Shown here: positions 7,677 through 14,749 of the stretch, piece after piece
How positions within the stretch are numbered: position 1 is the stretch's first letter
How the letters are laid out: each line of letters opens with the position of its first letter
Source of the DNA: Bog-793 sp963803025
GTDB lineage: Bacteria > Actinomycetota > Acidimicrobiia > Acidimicrobiales > Bog-793
Direction: 5' to 3'
NCBI GenBank assembly: GCA_963803025.1
Contig: CAWDKZ010000026.1
Coordinates: 1 to 16,081, forward strand
DNA: 16,081 bases
Program-made: the position numbers and the translations under genes
The notes under the pieces: model-generated
What the model was told of the DNA's origin: nothing
The model's input: the letters and a program-made list of their open reading frames with translations, nothing else
Database searches by the model: none

Positions 7677-7886
7677 TCAGGAGGTCATTGCCGGGCATCC
7701 GACGCGTCCCGCGGCTATCCCGGCGATTCTGTCGCCCGGCCCGACGCGCGGCGGGGACAGGAGGTACCCGTAGACGTGCGGCTGTGTGGTTCCCACGGCC
7801 CAGGAGCCGCCCTGAGCAGCAGAGGTGCGGAACGCGTCGCCGTAGATCCTTTCGGCCTGGGCGACGGTGTCCCCGATGCGGAGCCC
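7677..7886 (-). pseudogene. C-terminal remnant of an actinobacterial secreted or lipoprotein gene
   Basis: The minus frame reads GLRIGDTVAQAERIYGDAF, then TSAAQGGSW, then RIAGIAAGRVGCPAMTS before the stop at 7677. The pattern resembles the tail of small exported actinobacterial proteins of unknown function; I recognise the pattern, not a named family. In the same frame, FDFSVQIETG upstream is cut off by TAG at 7887-7889, so a nonsense codon interrupts the homologous part. Nothing before about 7920 can be joined, since there the sequence belongs to the TOTE-like remnant in another frame. No start codon or ribosome site is available, so this is a dead 3' fragment. Confidence 0.55.
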
Positions 7887-7914
7887 CTACCCCGTCTCGA
7901 TCTGCACCGAGAAA

Positions 7915-8538
7915 TCAAACTTGTCGAGTACGTCTCGTGCCGGCCTCGGGCGAGGGGAACTCGACGAGGAAGCCCGGACGGCGCCCGCCGGCGACCGATC
8001 GCGAACGCTCAAGGACTGCCGGTATTCCGGCTGCTCTTGCCGCATCCAGGTAAGCGAGAGCGTCGAGGATCCATCCGGATCCGTCGAAGTCGCACGCCAG
8101 AAGGAAACACGTCTCGTCCGGCAACAGCGGATACACGCCGACGCTGCTCCTGCCAGTCAGATGTTCGACGAGCACTTCGTCGGTGAAAGGCAGCAACTCG
8201 CGATCCGGCCGGCGGCTGTTCGCCCACCCGCCTTTGACCGCCGGGCCCCAGCCTGACTTGCCAGTCCGCGTGTTCTCCCATCGCAGCGCATGCACGTCAT
8301 CCCGCCCTCGGAACAACGACCTGAACAGCCCCACCTTGTGCTGAGGCGAAGAGGCTTGGGTGACGCGGTGTGCCGAGATCGGCCCTCCGTCGCCGAACAG
8401 GGTCGGCTCCCAAGTGGGAGTCGGAGCGGCACGACTCTCGTGGTCGAGGCCGATGAGGCTGCGTAGCCGCCGATTCTCGGCCTCGAGCTCCGCCACCCGT
8501 CGTGCAAGCTCGTTGGCGCCGGCTTGCTCGTCTGTCAT
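7915..8538 (-). pseudogene. N-terminal fragment of a TOTE conflict-system protein (archaeo-eukaryotic primase domain)
   Basis: ATG 8538 follows GAGGT. Residues 5-35 are a short coiled coil (ELARRVAELEAENRRLRSLI). The primase-type domain follows: KVGLFRSLFRGRDDVHALRW, NTRTGKSGWGPAVKGGW, and the catalytic Asp pair in LLACDFDGSGW, then LAYLDAARAAGIPAVLERSRS. This order matches the primase domain at the head of TOTE conflict-system proteins, which normally continue into a helicase and a nuclease domain. Here homology is lost after LERSRS, where the expected His-containing strand (GxHVW type) is missing. The frame stops at 7915, just past the join to an unrelated gene remnant. At 207 residues it is a small part of the usual length. 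It is probably non-functional, though expression of a free primase domain cannot be excluded. Confidence 0.75.
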
Positions 8539-8671
8539 GACCTCATCTTGGCCAGTCTCCCTGAGAGCGACGCGCTCCGGCCGGTCAACAATCGTCGTTG
8601 GTCCGGCACCCCACCGCAGACCTGATCTTCTTGGCGGAGCGGGGCGCTCGTCTTCGAGGTGCTTCGTTCTC

Positions 8672-8746
8672 GCTCACTATTGAGCTGTTCTACGGTCGTA
8701 ATAGCAAGTGATGATGCATAATCGCTCATATCTGAGCTATTATGCA
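8672..8746. promoter_or_regulatory. Paired operator dyads upstream of the first AbiE operon
   Basis: GCTCA-N4-TGAGC occurs twice: 8672-8685 (spacer CTAT) and 8724-8737 (spacer TATC), 52 bp apart, about five helical turns. The second is the core of a 32-bp dyad (8715-8746) whose outer arms TGCATAAT and ATTATGCA also pair, with one mismatch between. It ends 15 bp before ATG 8762. AbiEi antitoxins are known to bind inverted repeats in their own promoters, so these are strong candidates for autorepression. CATAAT at 8717-8722 could be a -10 box; no -35 is clear. Confidence 0.7.
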
Positions 8747-8761
8747 GATATGCTATTCACG

Positions 8762-9448
8762 ATGACGTTTGGACGGCTGAGTGCCATCGCCGAAGAGCAG
8801 TGGGGACTGGTCACGCGCCGACAGGCCGAGCGGGCGGGCGTATCGCCGGCAACCATGACCCGCCTCGCCAGCAACGGGGTGTTGGACCGGGTGGCGCACG
8901 GTGTTTACCGACTGGCGGGCGCACCACCAGCGGACCACACCGAGCTTCGCGCTGCCTGGTTACAACTGGCGCCGGAGCTACCGGCATGGGAGAGAACGCC
9001 CCGGCAAGGGGTGGCGTCGCACCGATCAGCGGCGGCACTCTACGGCATCGGCCACCTGCCTGCCGACCGCCACGAATTCACTCTGCCAGTGCGGCGGCAG
9101 TCGCGCCGGACCGACGTTCGCCTCCACGTCGGTCGGCTGACGGAAGCCGAGTGGATCACGCTCCGCGGGATGCCGGTCACCCGACCTTCCCGGATCGCGG
9201 CCGACTTTGTCGTCGACCGCGAGGACCCCGAGGCCATCGCCCAGGTGGTAGCCGATGCCATCCGAGCCGGGCACGACTACCCGCGCACCATCGCCAGCTC
9301 CCTTGCGCCCCACGCCGGGCTGCTCGGCTTCCGGCGTGGAGACGGACTGGCGACACTGCGGTGGCTGCTGGATCTTGTCGGAGATCCCGACACCCCCCGA
9401 TGGCTGACTGAAGCCAGCGGCACCAAGATAGGCGGACAGCGACCGTGA
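8762..9448 (+). CDS. AbiEi-type antitoxin / transcriptional regulator
   Basis: A 228-residue protein starting MTFGRLSAIAEEQWGLVTRRQAE. The N-terminal winged helix (WGLVTRRQAERAGVSPATMTRLASNG, wing VLDRVAHGVYRLAG) is the AbiEi-type antitoxin domain. The C-terminal half has the family look: VASHRSAAALYGIGHLPADRHEFTLPVR and GMPVTRPSRIAADFV. The protein represses its own operon and, in the AbiE family, counteracts AbiEii without a stable toxin complex. ATG 8750 adds four residues; ATG 8708 would translate through the operator and is rejected. No Shine-Dalgarno is visible, so the mRNA may be leaderless. Its TGA overlaps the GTG of the toxin gene. Confidence 0.88.
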   Translation: MTFGRLSAIAEEQWGLVTRRQAERAGVSPATMTRLASNGVLDRVAHGVYRLAGAPPADHTELRAAWLQLAPELPAWERTPRQGVASHRSAAALYGIGHLPADRHEFTLPVRRQSRRTDVRLHVGRLTEAEWITLRGMPVTRPSRIAADFVVDREDPEAIAQVVADAIRAGHDYPRTIASSLAPHAGLLGFRRGDGLATLRWLLDLVGDPDTPRWLTEASGTKIGGQRP

Positions 9449-10341
9449 CCGAAGGCCGCGGCTACGCCGATCCCTCCGCCTTCCGTCGAGCCCTCACAGA
9501 TCGCCTCAAGGCACTCGCAGCCGAGGGCAGATGGTCGCTCGAGCAGCTCCAGCGCCAGATCGCCTACGACCGGCTGCTGGAGCGGCTGTATCTCGTCGAC
9601 GACGGCTGGGTGGTCAAGGGAGCGACCGCCCTGCTCGCTCGCGATCTCGGCATGCGGGCGACCATCGACGTCGATGTCTACCGTGCTGCGGCCTCTGAAA
9701 CCGCAGAGGCAGACCTGCGGCAGGCGACGGGGCGCGACATCGGTGATTGGTTCCGATTCGAGATCGGGCCAGCACGGATCATCGGCGAAGAGCAGACTGG
9801 GGTGCGACTCCCCGTTGCGGCCTATGTCGGTGTCACGGCATGGGCCGAGTTCCACGTCGACCTCGTCGGGGCCGATATGCGCATGACTGGTGCGCCGGAG
9901 GCGGTGCCTCCCATGGCGCGGCTCGTCATCCCCGACGTAGAGCAACACGGCTATTTGGCATACCCGCTCTGCGACCACGTCGCGGACAAGGTTGTTGCCA
10001 CGTTCCAACAGTACGGTCCTCGACTGCAGCCGTCGACTCGCTACAAGGACCTCATCGACCTCGTCGCCATCGTCGTAGGTGCCGAGTTGGATGCGAAGTC
10101 GACCCGGCACGCGCTGGTCTCGGAAGCCGCTCGAAGGAACGTCGATCTGCCTTCCCGGTTCGACGTCCCGGATCGAGATCTGTAGGAACGCGGCTATGCA
10201 GCGGAGGCTCGACGCTCGGTGCTGCCCGTAGCGGCAACGATCGACGACGCGCTCGCCATCGTCCAGCCGTGTCTTGATCCACTTCTCAGCGCCACCGCCG
10301 CCGGCACCTGGCGCCCCGACGCAAAGCGGTGGGTCACATGA
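9445..10341 (+). pseudogene. AbiEii-type nucleotidyltransferase toxin with an in-frame amber codon
   Basis: Starts at GTG 9445, overlapping the antitoxin stop (GTGA). Family motifs are KGATAL (58-63), RATIDVDVY with Asp75 and Asp77, FHVDLV with Asp139, DHVADKVVATF around Lys182, and RYKDLIDL near 199-206, the set of the AbiEii/AbiGii toxin family. AbiEii toxins use NTPs; the related MenT toxins add nucleotides to tRNA 3' ends. TAG at 10183-10185 stops the frame after 246 residues at VPDRDL. The same frame goes on with ERGYAAEARRSVLP and 51 residues in all to TGA 10341. Reading TAG as Trp (TGG) would give 298 residues, normal for the family. The toxin is therefore truncated after all catalytic motifs; whether it is still active is open. 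Confidence 0.85.
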
Positions 10342-10358
10342 ATCCGGCCGAGGCGTCA

Positions 10359-10487
10359 TCAGGTCAGCAGCAGCAGCACGGTGCCGCGGATGCAGGCGAA
10401 CAAGAAGACGACGAAGAAGACCAAGACCACCAAGGCGATGTCGGCGACGACGCTGAGGACGAGGACCTTGACGACGACCCCGATCAC
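10359..10487 (-). CDS. Possible small hydrophobic membrane peptide
   Basis: From GTG 10487 the minus frame gives about 42 residues, VIGVVVKVLVLSVVADIALV then VLVFFVVFLFACIRGTVLLLLT, almost entirely hydrophobic with one or two membrane-spanning stretches. The frame is open upstream to 10673, but that part is hydrophilic and crosses a hairpin. There is no good ribosome site. The opposite strand is a GAC/GAAG-rich low-complexity run, so the hydrophobic reading could be an accident of composition. It sits between two convergent toxin genes. Weak call. Confidence 0.25.
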   Translation of the reverse strand: MIGVVVKVLVLSVVADIALVVLVFFVVFLFACIRGTVLLLLT

Positions 10488-10583
10488 GATGGCGAAGGCC
10501 TTCGCGTCGGTGGCGTGCTCCGCGGTATTGCGAACCAGAAGGCATTCAGATTCCCGACGTAGCCGCCGCTGTCGGTCGGGTGA

Positions 10584-10605
10584 CCGGGGGCATTGCAGCC
10601 CCCGG
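10584..10605. terminator. GC-rich hairpin between convergent toxin operons
   Basis: CCGGGGGC (10584-10591), loop ATTGCA, GCCCCCGG (10598-10605) is a perfect 8-bp stem. An outer pair, GGTGAC (10579-10584) and GTCACC (10636-10641), suggests a larger fold. It lies between the two AbiE operons, which converge here, so it may end transcription from both sides. There is no U tract, so it may instead be part of a structured RNA or element end. Confidence 0.4.
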
Positions 10606-10728
10606 CTCCCACGGATCCCGGCGTGAAAGTCTCCCGTCACCGGGCTCTTCCCACTCGTCGTCTGACCTGACACCTTCCTGCGGCGGTTCAGTTTCGCGGT
10701 GTCGTCCCTGAATCAGGTCCCTAGACGT

Positions 10729-11718
10729 TTAGAGGAGCGCTGCGTTCGCCTCAACGACATCAAGGCACTCCCTGAAGGTTGGGATCGTTCCCCACATCAG
10801 TCCAGTCGCATCGCGATAGCTCGACTCAGCGATCGCGCGTACTGCACTGGCGCGGTCGAAGGCGACACTCATTCCGTAGCCGTCAGCCGGCCGCGGTGTG
10901 TACGGCCAGCCCGAGTTTGCGCTCCAGCTCTCCACGTCGATAGCGAGCTTCTGGATCGAGCTGCCCTCTTCGCCGAGGGCCTCCAGGACTGACCCATCGC
11001 TCAGGAGACGAGCGATGTCGCCGAAGTGACGGCCGGCCCTCTCGAGCGATCTGGGGTCCCCATTCACCGCCGTGGTCGCCGCGTGGTGCAGCAACGCGAG
11101 CTTCTCTGCGAGCGTGCGAACCGGAGCAATCAGTTCGACATCGACCAGGGCGAGCTCACCGAAGTCCGCGTCTATCCCAGCTGACTCGACGTACGCAGAG
11201 ATGTACGAACGCACCTGGCTGCGGATGGTCCCTGGGAGGGTGCCCCCTCGGATGCCCATCTCCAATCGCACCATCGGGGCGATGACTGCCGAAGAGATCT
11301 GCACTGGGTAGAGGTAGTGGACATTTCGAGCGGTACCGGTCGTGTGCTCAGCCAACAAGACGTCACTTTCGGTCAACCCGAGAGCGACGCGCGCCCGATC
11401 ACAGATAGGTCGAAGCACCCGGTTCTCACGGGCATTTTGGCCGAGACCCTCGTGGACGATGAGGATGTCAACGTCTTCCGAAAAGCGTTCGATGATCCCG
11501 AAGGCCTTCGAGAGACTCGTCCCGCCCTTGAGAAGGGCCCGAGCTGAGCAGGGACGACCATTGATCGGATCGAGTTTCGGGGGCCGCATAACACTGCGGA
11601 GCAGCTCGACAACCCAGTAGTCCTTCTCAACAAAGGCCGCCTGCGGGATCCCCAGGTATTCGGCCGCGGCTCCAGCAAGGGCGAACAAGTCGTTGGGCGA
11701 AGCCCGGAGCAGCGTCAT
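10729..11718 (-). CDS. AbiEii-family nucleotidyltransferase toxin (second AbiE-like system)
   Basis: A complete 329-residue product from ATG 11718. AAFVEKDYWVVELLRS near residues 27-42, KGGTSLSKAFGIIERFSEDVDILI (64-87, catalytic Asp82 and Asp84) and VDVELIAPVRTLAEKLALLHH (Glu-Lys motif) match the AbiEii/AbiGii toxin family, subgroup with the EKDYW opening. RHFGDIARL corresponds to the late RxxDxxxL motif. Members are NTP-dependent toxins; characterised homologues block translation by pyrimidine addition to tRNA. The gene begins 3 bp after the antitoxin stop on the same strand and converges with the first AbiE operon. It has no visible lesion, so this is the system more likely to be active. 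Confidence 0.88.
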   Translation of the reverse strand: MTLLRASPNDLFALAGAAAEYLGIPQAAFVEKDYWVVELLRSVMRPPKLDPINGRPCSARALLKGGTSLSKAFGIIERFSEDVDILIVHEGLGQNARENRVLRPICDRARVALGLTESDVLLAEHTTGTARNVHYLYPVQISSAVIAPMVRLEMGIRGGTLPGTIRSQVRSYISAYVESAGIDADFGELALVDVELIAPVRTLAEKLALLHHAATTAVNGDPRSLERAGRHFGDIARLLSDGSVLEALGEEGSSIQKLAIDVESWSANSGWPYTPRPADGYGMSVAFDRASAVRAIAESSYRDATGLMWGTIPTFRECLDVVEANAALL

Positions 11719-11721
11719 CGG

Positions 11722-12324
11722 TCAGGCAGCGACGCGCTCGCGAATGCGCCGAACAGCGTCGAGGTTCTCCCTCAAGCGCGGGGACCGCTCTGCCGCGGCG
11801 ACTTTCTCGATCTTCTTCATATTGATCTCGCGATTCAGATCGAGGGCGTCGACTTTGCTGACCAGCTCGGCGATGTCGACCTCGGCGTAGCGGGGGAACT
11901 CACGCAAGGCCTCGAGCACCGCCACCTCCAGGTACGACAGGTCTCGCCGAGCGACGTTGCCCCTCGTGTGGAAACGCACCCCATCGAGCTTTGGCGATCG
12001 ACCCGTCACGGCCAACTCAGCCACCGGAGGAACTTGAGTCGACAGGCCGAGGGCTTGTGTCGCAGACCAACCCGTCGGTCCCACACCACGTCCACCGGTG
12101 AGCGCGGCAGCCGCCGCAGCACTGTCAGGCCGACCCTTCCCGAACCGAGAATTGACTCCCTTCCAGTAGAGCCCGTTGCGGACCCTGACCAACTCCCCGT
12201 CGGCATACAGGCGCGACAGTGCGGTCAGCACCGCCGACCGAGGGCCATCGAAGTCTGACGTGCAGAAGAAAGTCCCAGATGGAGCGCTATTTACACGACG
12301 CCGAATGGTCTCAGCTGTCCCCAC
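11722..12324 (-). CDS. DUF6088 / AbiEi-like antitoxin
   Basis: About 200 residues beginning VGTAETIRRRVNSAPSGTFF. The N-terminal winged helix (FFCTSDFDGPRSAVLTALSR, then GELVRVRNGLYWKG) and the block GPTGWSATQALGLSTQVP match DUF6088-type proteins, which sit beside AbiEii toxins as antitoxins. The C-terminal part (REINMKKIEKVAAAERSPRLRENL) is charged and helical. The open frame reaches ATG 12339, but GGAGGAGG (12330-12337) lies inside those first codons, five bases before GTG 12324, so GTG is the probable start. Together with the toxin gene 3 bp downstream it forms a two-gene operon under the inverted repeat at 12339-12367. Confidence 0.83.
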   Translation of the reverse strand: MGTAETIRRRVNSAPSGTFFCTSDFDGPRSAVLTALSRLYADGELVRVRNGLYWKGVNSRFGKGRPDSAAAAAALTGGRGVGPTGWSATQALGLSTQVPPVAELAVTGRSPKLDGVRFHTRGNVARRDLSYLEVAVLEALREFPRYAEVDIAELVSKVDALDLNREINMKKIEKVAAAERSPRLRENLDAVRRIRERVAA

Positions 12325-12338
12325 TAGGTCCTCCTCCA

Positions 12339-12367
12339 TGTAAGAAAAGTGTAGCGAATTTCTTACA
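12339..12367. promoter_or_regulatory. Inverted-repeat operator of the second AbiE-like operon
   Basis: TGTAAGAAA (12339-12347) and TTTCTTACA (12359-12367) form a perfect 9-bp inverted repeat with an 11-bp spacer, just upstream of the ribosome site for GTG 12324. TACACT (12353 to 12348 on the minus strand) inside the spacer is a possible -10 box, which would put the operator over the promoter. Autorepression by the winged-helix antitoxin is the likely use. The repeat is seen, the function inferred. Confidence 0.65.
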
Positions 12368-12477
12368 GGGCTGGCTAGTAGCGAGCGCCAACTCGGCGAA
12401 CGATGAGGGCCGACACCGGGACACCTGAGGTCTCAACCCCGGCCAGCGGAACGCGTCCGCGCAGGGGCCTGATCCAC

Positions 12478-13065
12478 TCAGCGGGCGCGACGAGACAGCA
12501 CCGAGTGCAGCCGGTGGGCGGTTTGCAAGAGCAGTGCAGTGTGCGCTGGCTTCCAGAGAGCCACGGTGAGCGGATGCGACATGTCATTCCGGAGGTCAAG
12601 GCTTCCTCTGACGATTGAGATGATCCCAAGCGGAAGGATCTCTTCCTTCTCGACTCGCGTGACGAGCACGGCAAACGGAACCCTCTCCTCCCCGGGATAC
12701 ATCCATCGGAACAGCGTCTCGATCGCCTGGAGGCTCACGACCGCACACACGCTCAGGAAGTCAGCGTCGAGCCAAGAGTGAGCAAAGAGTCTCCCAGCCA
12801 GCCTCAGCAGCTCAGACGCCCCGTCCTCAAGACCATCCGCTACGAGCGATTCGCACGAGTCCACGAACCCCCGGAGATCCGCCAAGGACTCCAATGGTGT
12901 CTCGCTGAGCCTCTTCGTGCTCGGATCGAAGTCATCCCACCGAAGGTCGTGAGTGAAGCCGACAAGAGCGACATCGACCTCCCGGGGCCACGGAACACGT
13001 TCCCATCCGACTCTCGTCTCAGGCCGACAAAGTGGCGCCAGTCTACGTGCGCATGAGCACGTCAA
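12478..13065 (-). CDS. HEPN-like protein with RX4H motif, function unknown
   Basis: A 195-residue product read from TTG 13065. No ATG or GTG suits the frame, and the frame stays open into the permease remnant upstream, so the start is uncertain. The C-terminal half is helical: FAHSWLDADFLSVCAVVSLQAIETLFRWMY in sense, then VRGSLDLRNDMSHPLTVALW, then HTALLLQTAHRLHSVL. Arg159-NDMS-His164 is an RX4H motif with Asn after the Arg and Pro after the His, as in the catalytic helix of many HEPN ribonucleases. HEPN proteins act as toxins, abortive-infection effectors or CRISPR-associated RNases. There is no nucleotidyltransferase partner directly adjacent; the AbiE-like operon lies 150 bp downstream on the same strand, behind its own operator. 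The HEPN assignment rests on one motif and helix pattern. Confidence 0.55.
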   Translation of the reverse strand: MTCSCARRLAPLCRPETRVGWERVPWPREVDVALVGFTHDLRWDDFDPSTKRLSETPLESLADLRGFVDSCESLVADGLEDGASELLRLAGRLFAHSWLDADFLSVCAVVSLQAIETLFRWMYPGEERVPFAVLVTRVEKEEILPLGIISIVRGSLDLRNDMSHPLTVALWKPAHTALLLQTAHRLHSVLSRRAR

Positions 13066-13073
13066 ATTCCCGG

Positions 13074-13691
13074 TTAGACCTTGGCGCGCGCACTCGCTCC
13101 CTGACCACGGCGAGCAACCGAGTCGACGGTGATCGCAACGATGAGAACCAGGGCTGTCACCATGAAGGTGGCTGACGCGCTGGCACCAATCAAAGCCAAA
13201 CCGTTGGCGATTGCGGCGATAACGAGAGCGCCCAGGAGGGCGTGCAGCGGTTTGCCTCGGCCGCCGTAGAGACTCGCGCCCCCGATGACCGCGGCCGCCA
13301 CCGCGTAGAGCACGTACGTACCCCCATCGATGTCAGTTGCGATCGAGCCCAGCCAGGACGTATAGATGATCCCCGCAATTCCGGCCATCAGCCCAGATAG
13401 GGCGAACGCGATGGTCCGGATCCACACCAGGTTGATGCCAGCTCGCCGCGCCGCTTCTGCGTTACCGCCAATGGAGTACACGTAACGGCCGAAGCGGGTA
13501 CGACCGAGCTCGAAGCTCGCCATCAGCAACACACCGAAGATGATCGGTATCGCCCAAGGCACACCCTCAACCACGGTATGCAGGGTTGTCGAGTGGATGC
13601 CCCGGTTGGTGTTGCAGACCAGGACCAGCAGCACGCCCGCGATCGTGGCCCAGAACACCTTCACGGCGGTGAGGCCGAGAGGAGGGGCGAC
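13074..13691 (-). pseudogene. 3' half of an XylH-type sugar ABC transporter permease
   Basis: About 205 residues to TAA at 13074. TAVKVFWATIAGVLLVLVCN opens a membrane span; ELGRTRFGRYVYSIGGNAEA and ARRAGINLVWIRTIAFALSG form the conserved cytoplasmic loop of XylH/RbsC permeases. VAAAVIGGASLYGGRGKPLH and the following hydrophobic spans complete the C terminus. Full permeases of this kind have about 400 residues, so the first half is missing. Upstream of 13691 the same frame reads only the antisense of a beta-glucosidase-like gene. The protein would import a pentose or similar sugar with a periplasmic-binding protein and an ATPase, neither seen here. As it stands it lacks a start and is non-functional. 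Confidence 0.85.
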
Positions 13692-14621
13692 GGCGACGAA
13701 CGCGGCCTTGCCTCCGCCGTCGAGGCGGCCGCGAAGTCTGAGGTGGCCGTGCTCGTGGTCGGCGGCCGCTCTGGCCTCCAACGAGGGGCAACCGTGGGCG
13801 AGGCGCGCGACGCGACGGACCTCCGTCTGACCGGCTCCCAGGAGAGGCTGGTAGTCGCGGTCGCCAAGACAGGTACGCCGACGGTCGTGGTGGTGATGAG
13901 CGGTCGGGCCCACGTCCTCACCGGCGTCGTCGACAAGGCCGTCGCACTGCTCGTCGCCTGGCCCTTGGGCGAGCAAGGGGGCAACGCCCTCGCCGACGTG
14001 CTCTTTGGCAGGGCGGAGCCGACCGGCCGGTTGCCGGTCAGCCTGCCCCGGGCAACCGGCCAGGTGCCCCGCTACTACGGCCACCGATCCGGCGGGGCCA
14101 AGTCGATGTTTTACGGCGACTACACCGACTGCCCGCAGACACCCCTGTTCCCCTTCGGCCACGGGCTCAGCTATACGACGTTCGAGCACAAGGACCTAGC
14201 GGTCACCGCCAGCGACACGCGTTCGCCCATCGCCGCCAGCGTCGTGGTGGCTAACACCGGCCCGCGACCCGGGGAGGAGGTCGTCCAGCTCTACGTGACG
14301 GACCTGGTCGCCTCGGTGGCACGGCCGGAGCTCCAGTTGCTCGGCTTCGCCCGGGTGGCCCTGGAGCCCCGGGGCGCGAAGCAGGTCACCTTCCGCATCG
14401 ACCCGAGCCGCCTCGCTTTCTACCACGAGGACATGGACTTCGTCGTCGAGCCGGGCGAGTTCCGCTTCGCCACCGGGTCGTCCGCGGCCAACCTGCGCAC
14501 CAACTTCACCGTGGAACTCGCCGGCCCCAGTGCTCATTACTCGCAGCGATCCGTCGTGGCCGTCAGCTCCACTGTCGCAGATCTTCTCGCCAAGAGATCA
14601 GCCGACCTGAGCTCCCCATAG
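13692..14621 (+). pseudogene. 3' half of a GH3 beta-glucosidase-like gene
   Basis: About 309 residues to TAG at 14619. AVEAAAKSEVAVLVVGGRSG, ATVGEARDATDLRLTG and KTGTPTVVVVMSGRAHVL are the alpha/beta sandwich (GH3 C-terminal) domain. ALLVAWPLGEQGGNALADVL, GRLPVSLPRATGQVPRYY and PLFPFGHGLSYTTFEH lead into the fibronectin-III-like domain (AASVVVANTGPRPGEEVVQLY, about the last 120 residues). The catalytic (beta/alpha)8 barrel with the nucleophile Asp is absent. Full enzymes of this type have 700-800 residues and release glucose or xylose from the non-reducing end of oligosaccharides. The 5' end is cut at the same point as the divergent permease. The codons upstream of 13692 belong to the permease antisense. 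Not expected to be active. Confidence 0.88.
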
Positions 14622-14749
14622 GGCCACCGGCGCGAAGGGTCCGGATCAGTCATTCGCCGTGGACCCAACGAAGGGAGGAAGTCTCCGGCATTGGCGACAA
14701 ACGCCCGGCCGACTGCCTGGACGTCGAGGGCGTTCGTCGTCCGGGGAGG
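14622..14749. other. Short convergent intergenic region
   Basis: Separates the ends of the GH3 fragment (plus) and the ABC ATPase gene (minus). GGGTCC near 14637 and GGACCC near 14661 can pair around a loop of about 18 bases. This is too weak to call a terminator, and there is no T tract. Confidence 0.3.

Noticed and set aside
7248..8186. 312-codon plus-strand frame
   Set aside because: Antisense to the MNT gene and to both remnants; product lacks any recognisable domain.
8708..8761. ATG 8708 as start of the first AbiEi gene
   Set aside because: It would encode the operator dyad as protein and add 18 residues with no family similarity.
9277..10545. 422-codon minus-strand open frame
   Set aside because: Lies opposite the AbiEi and AbiEii genes; repeats of Arg and Gly, no domain. 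Its openness reflects high GC.
10329..10562. Acidic 77-codon plus-strand frame (Asp/Glu-rich)
   Set aside because: Arises from the GAC/GAA low-complexity run, no ribosome site, and it overlaps the real end of the AbiEii reading frame.
13691..14189. N-terminal extension of the permease frame to 14189
   Set aside because: These 166 codons are the antisense of the GH3 fragment, not permease; the true permease similarity ends near 13691.
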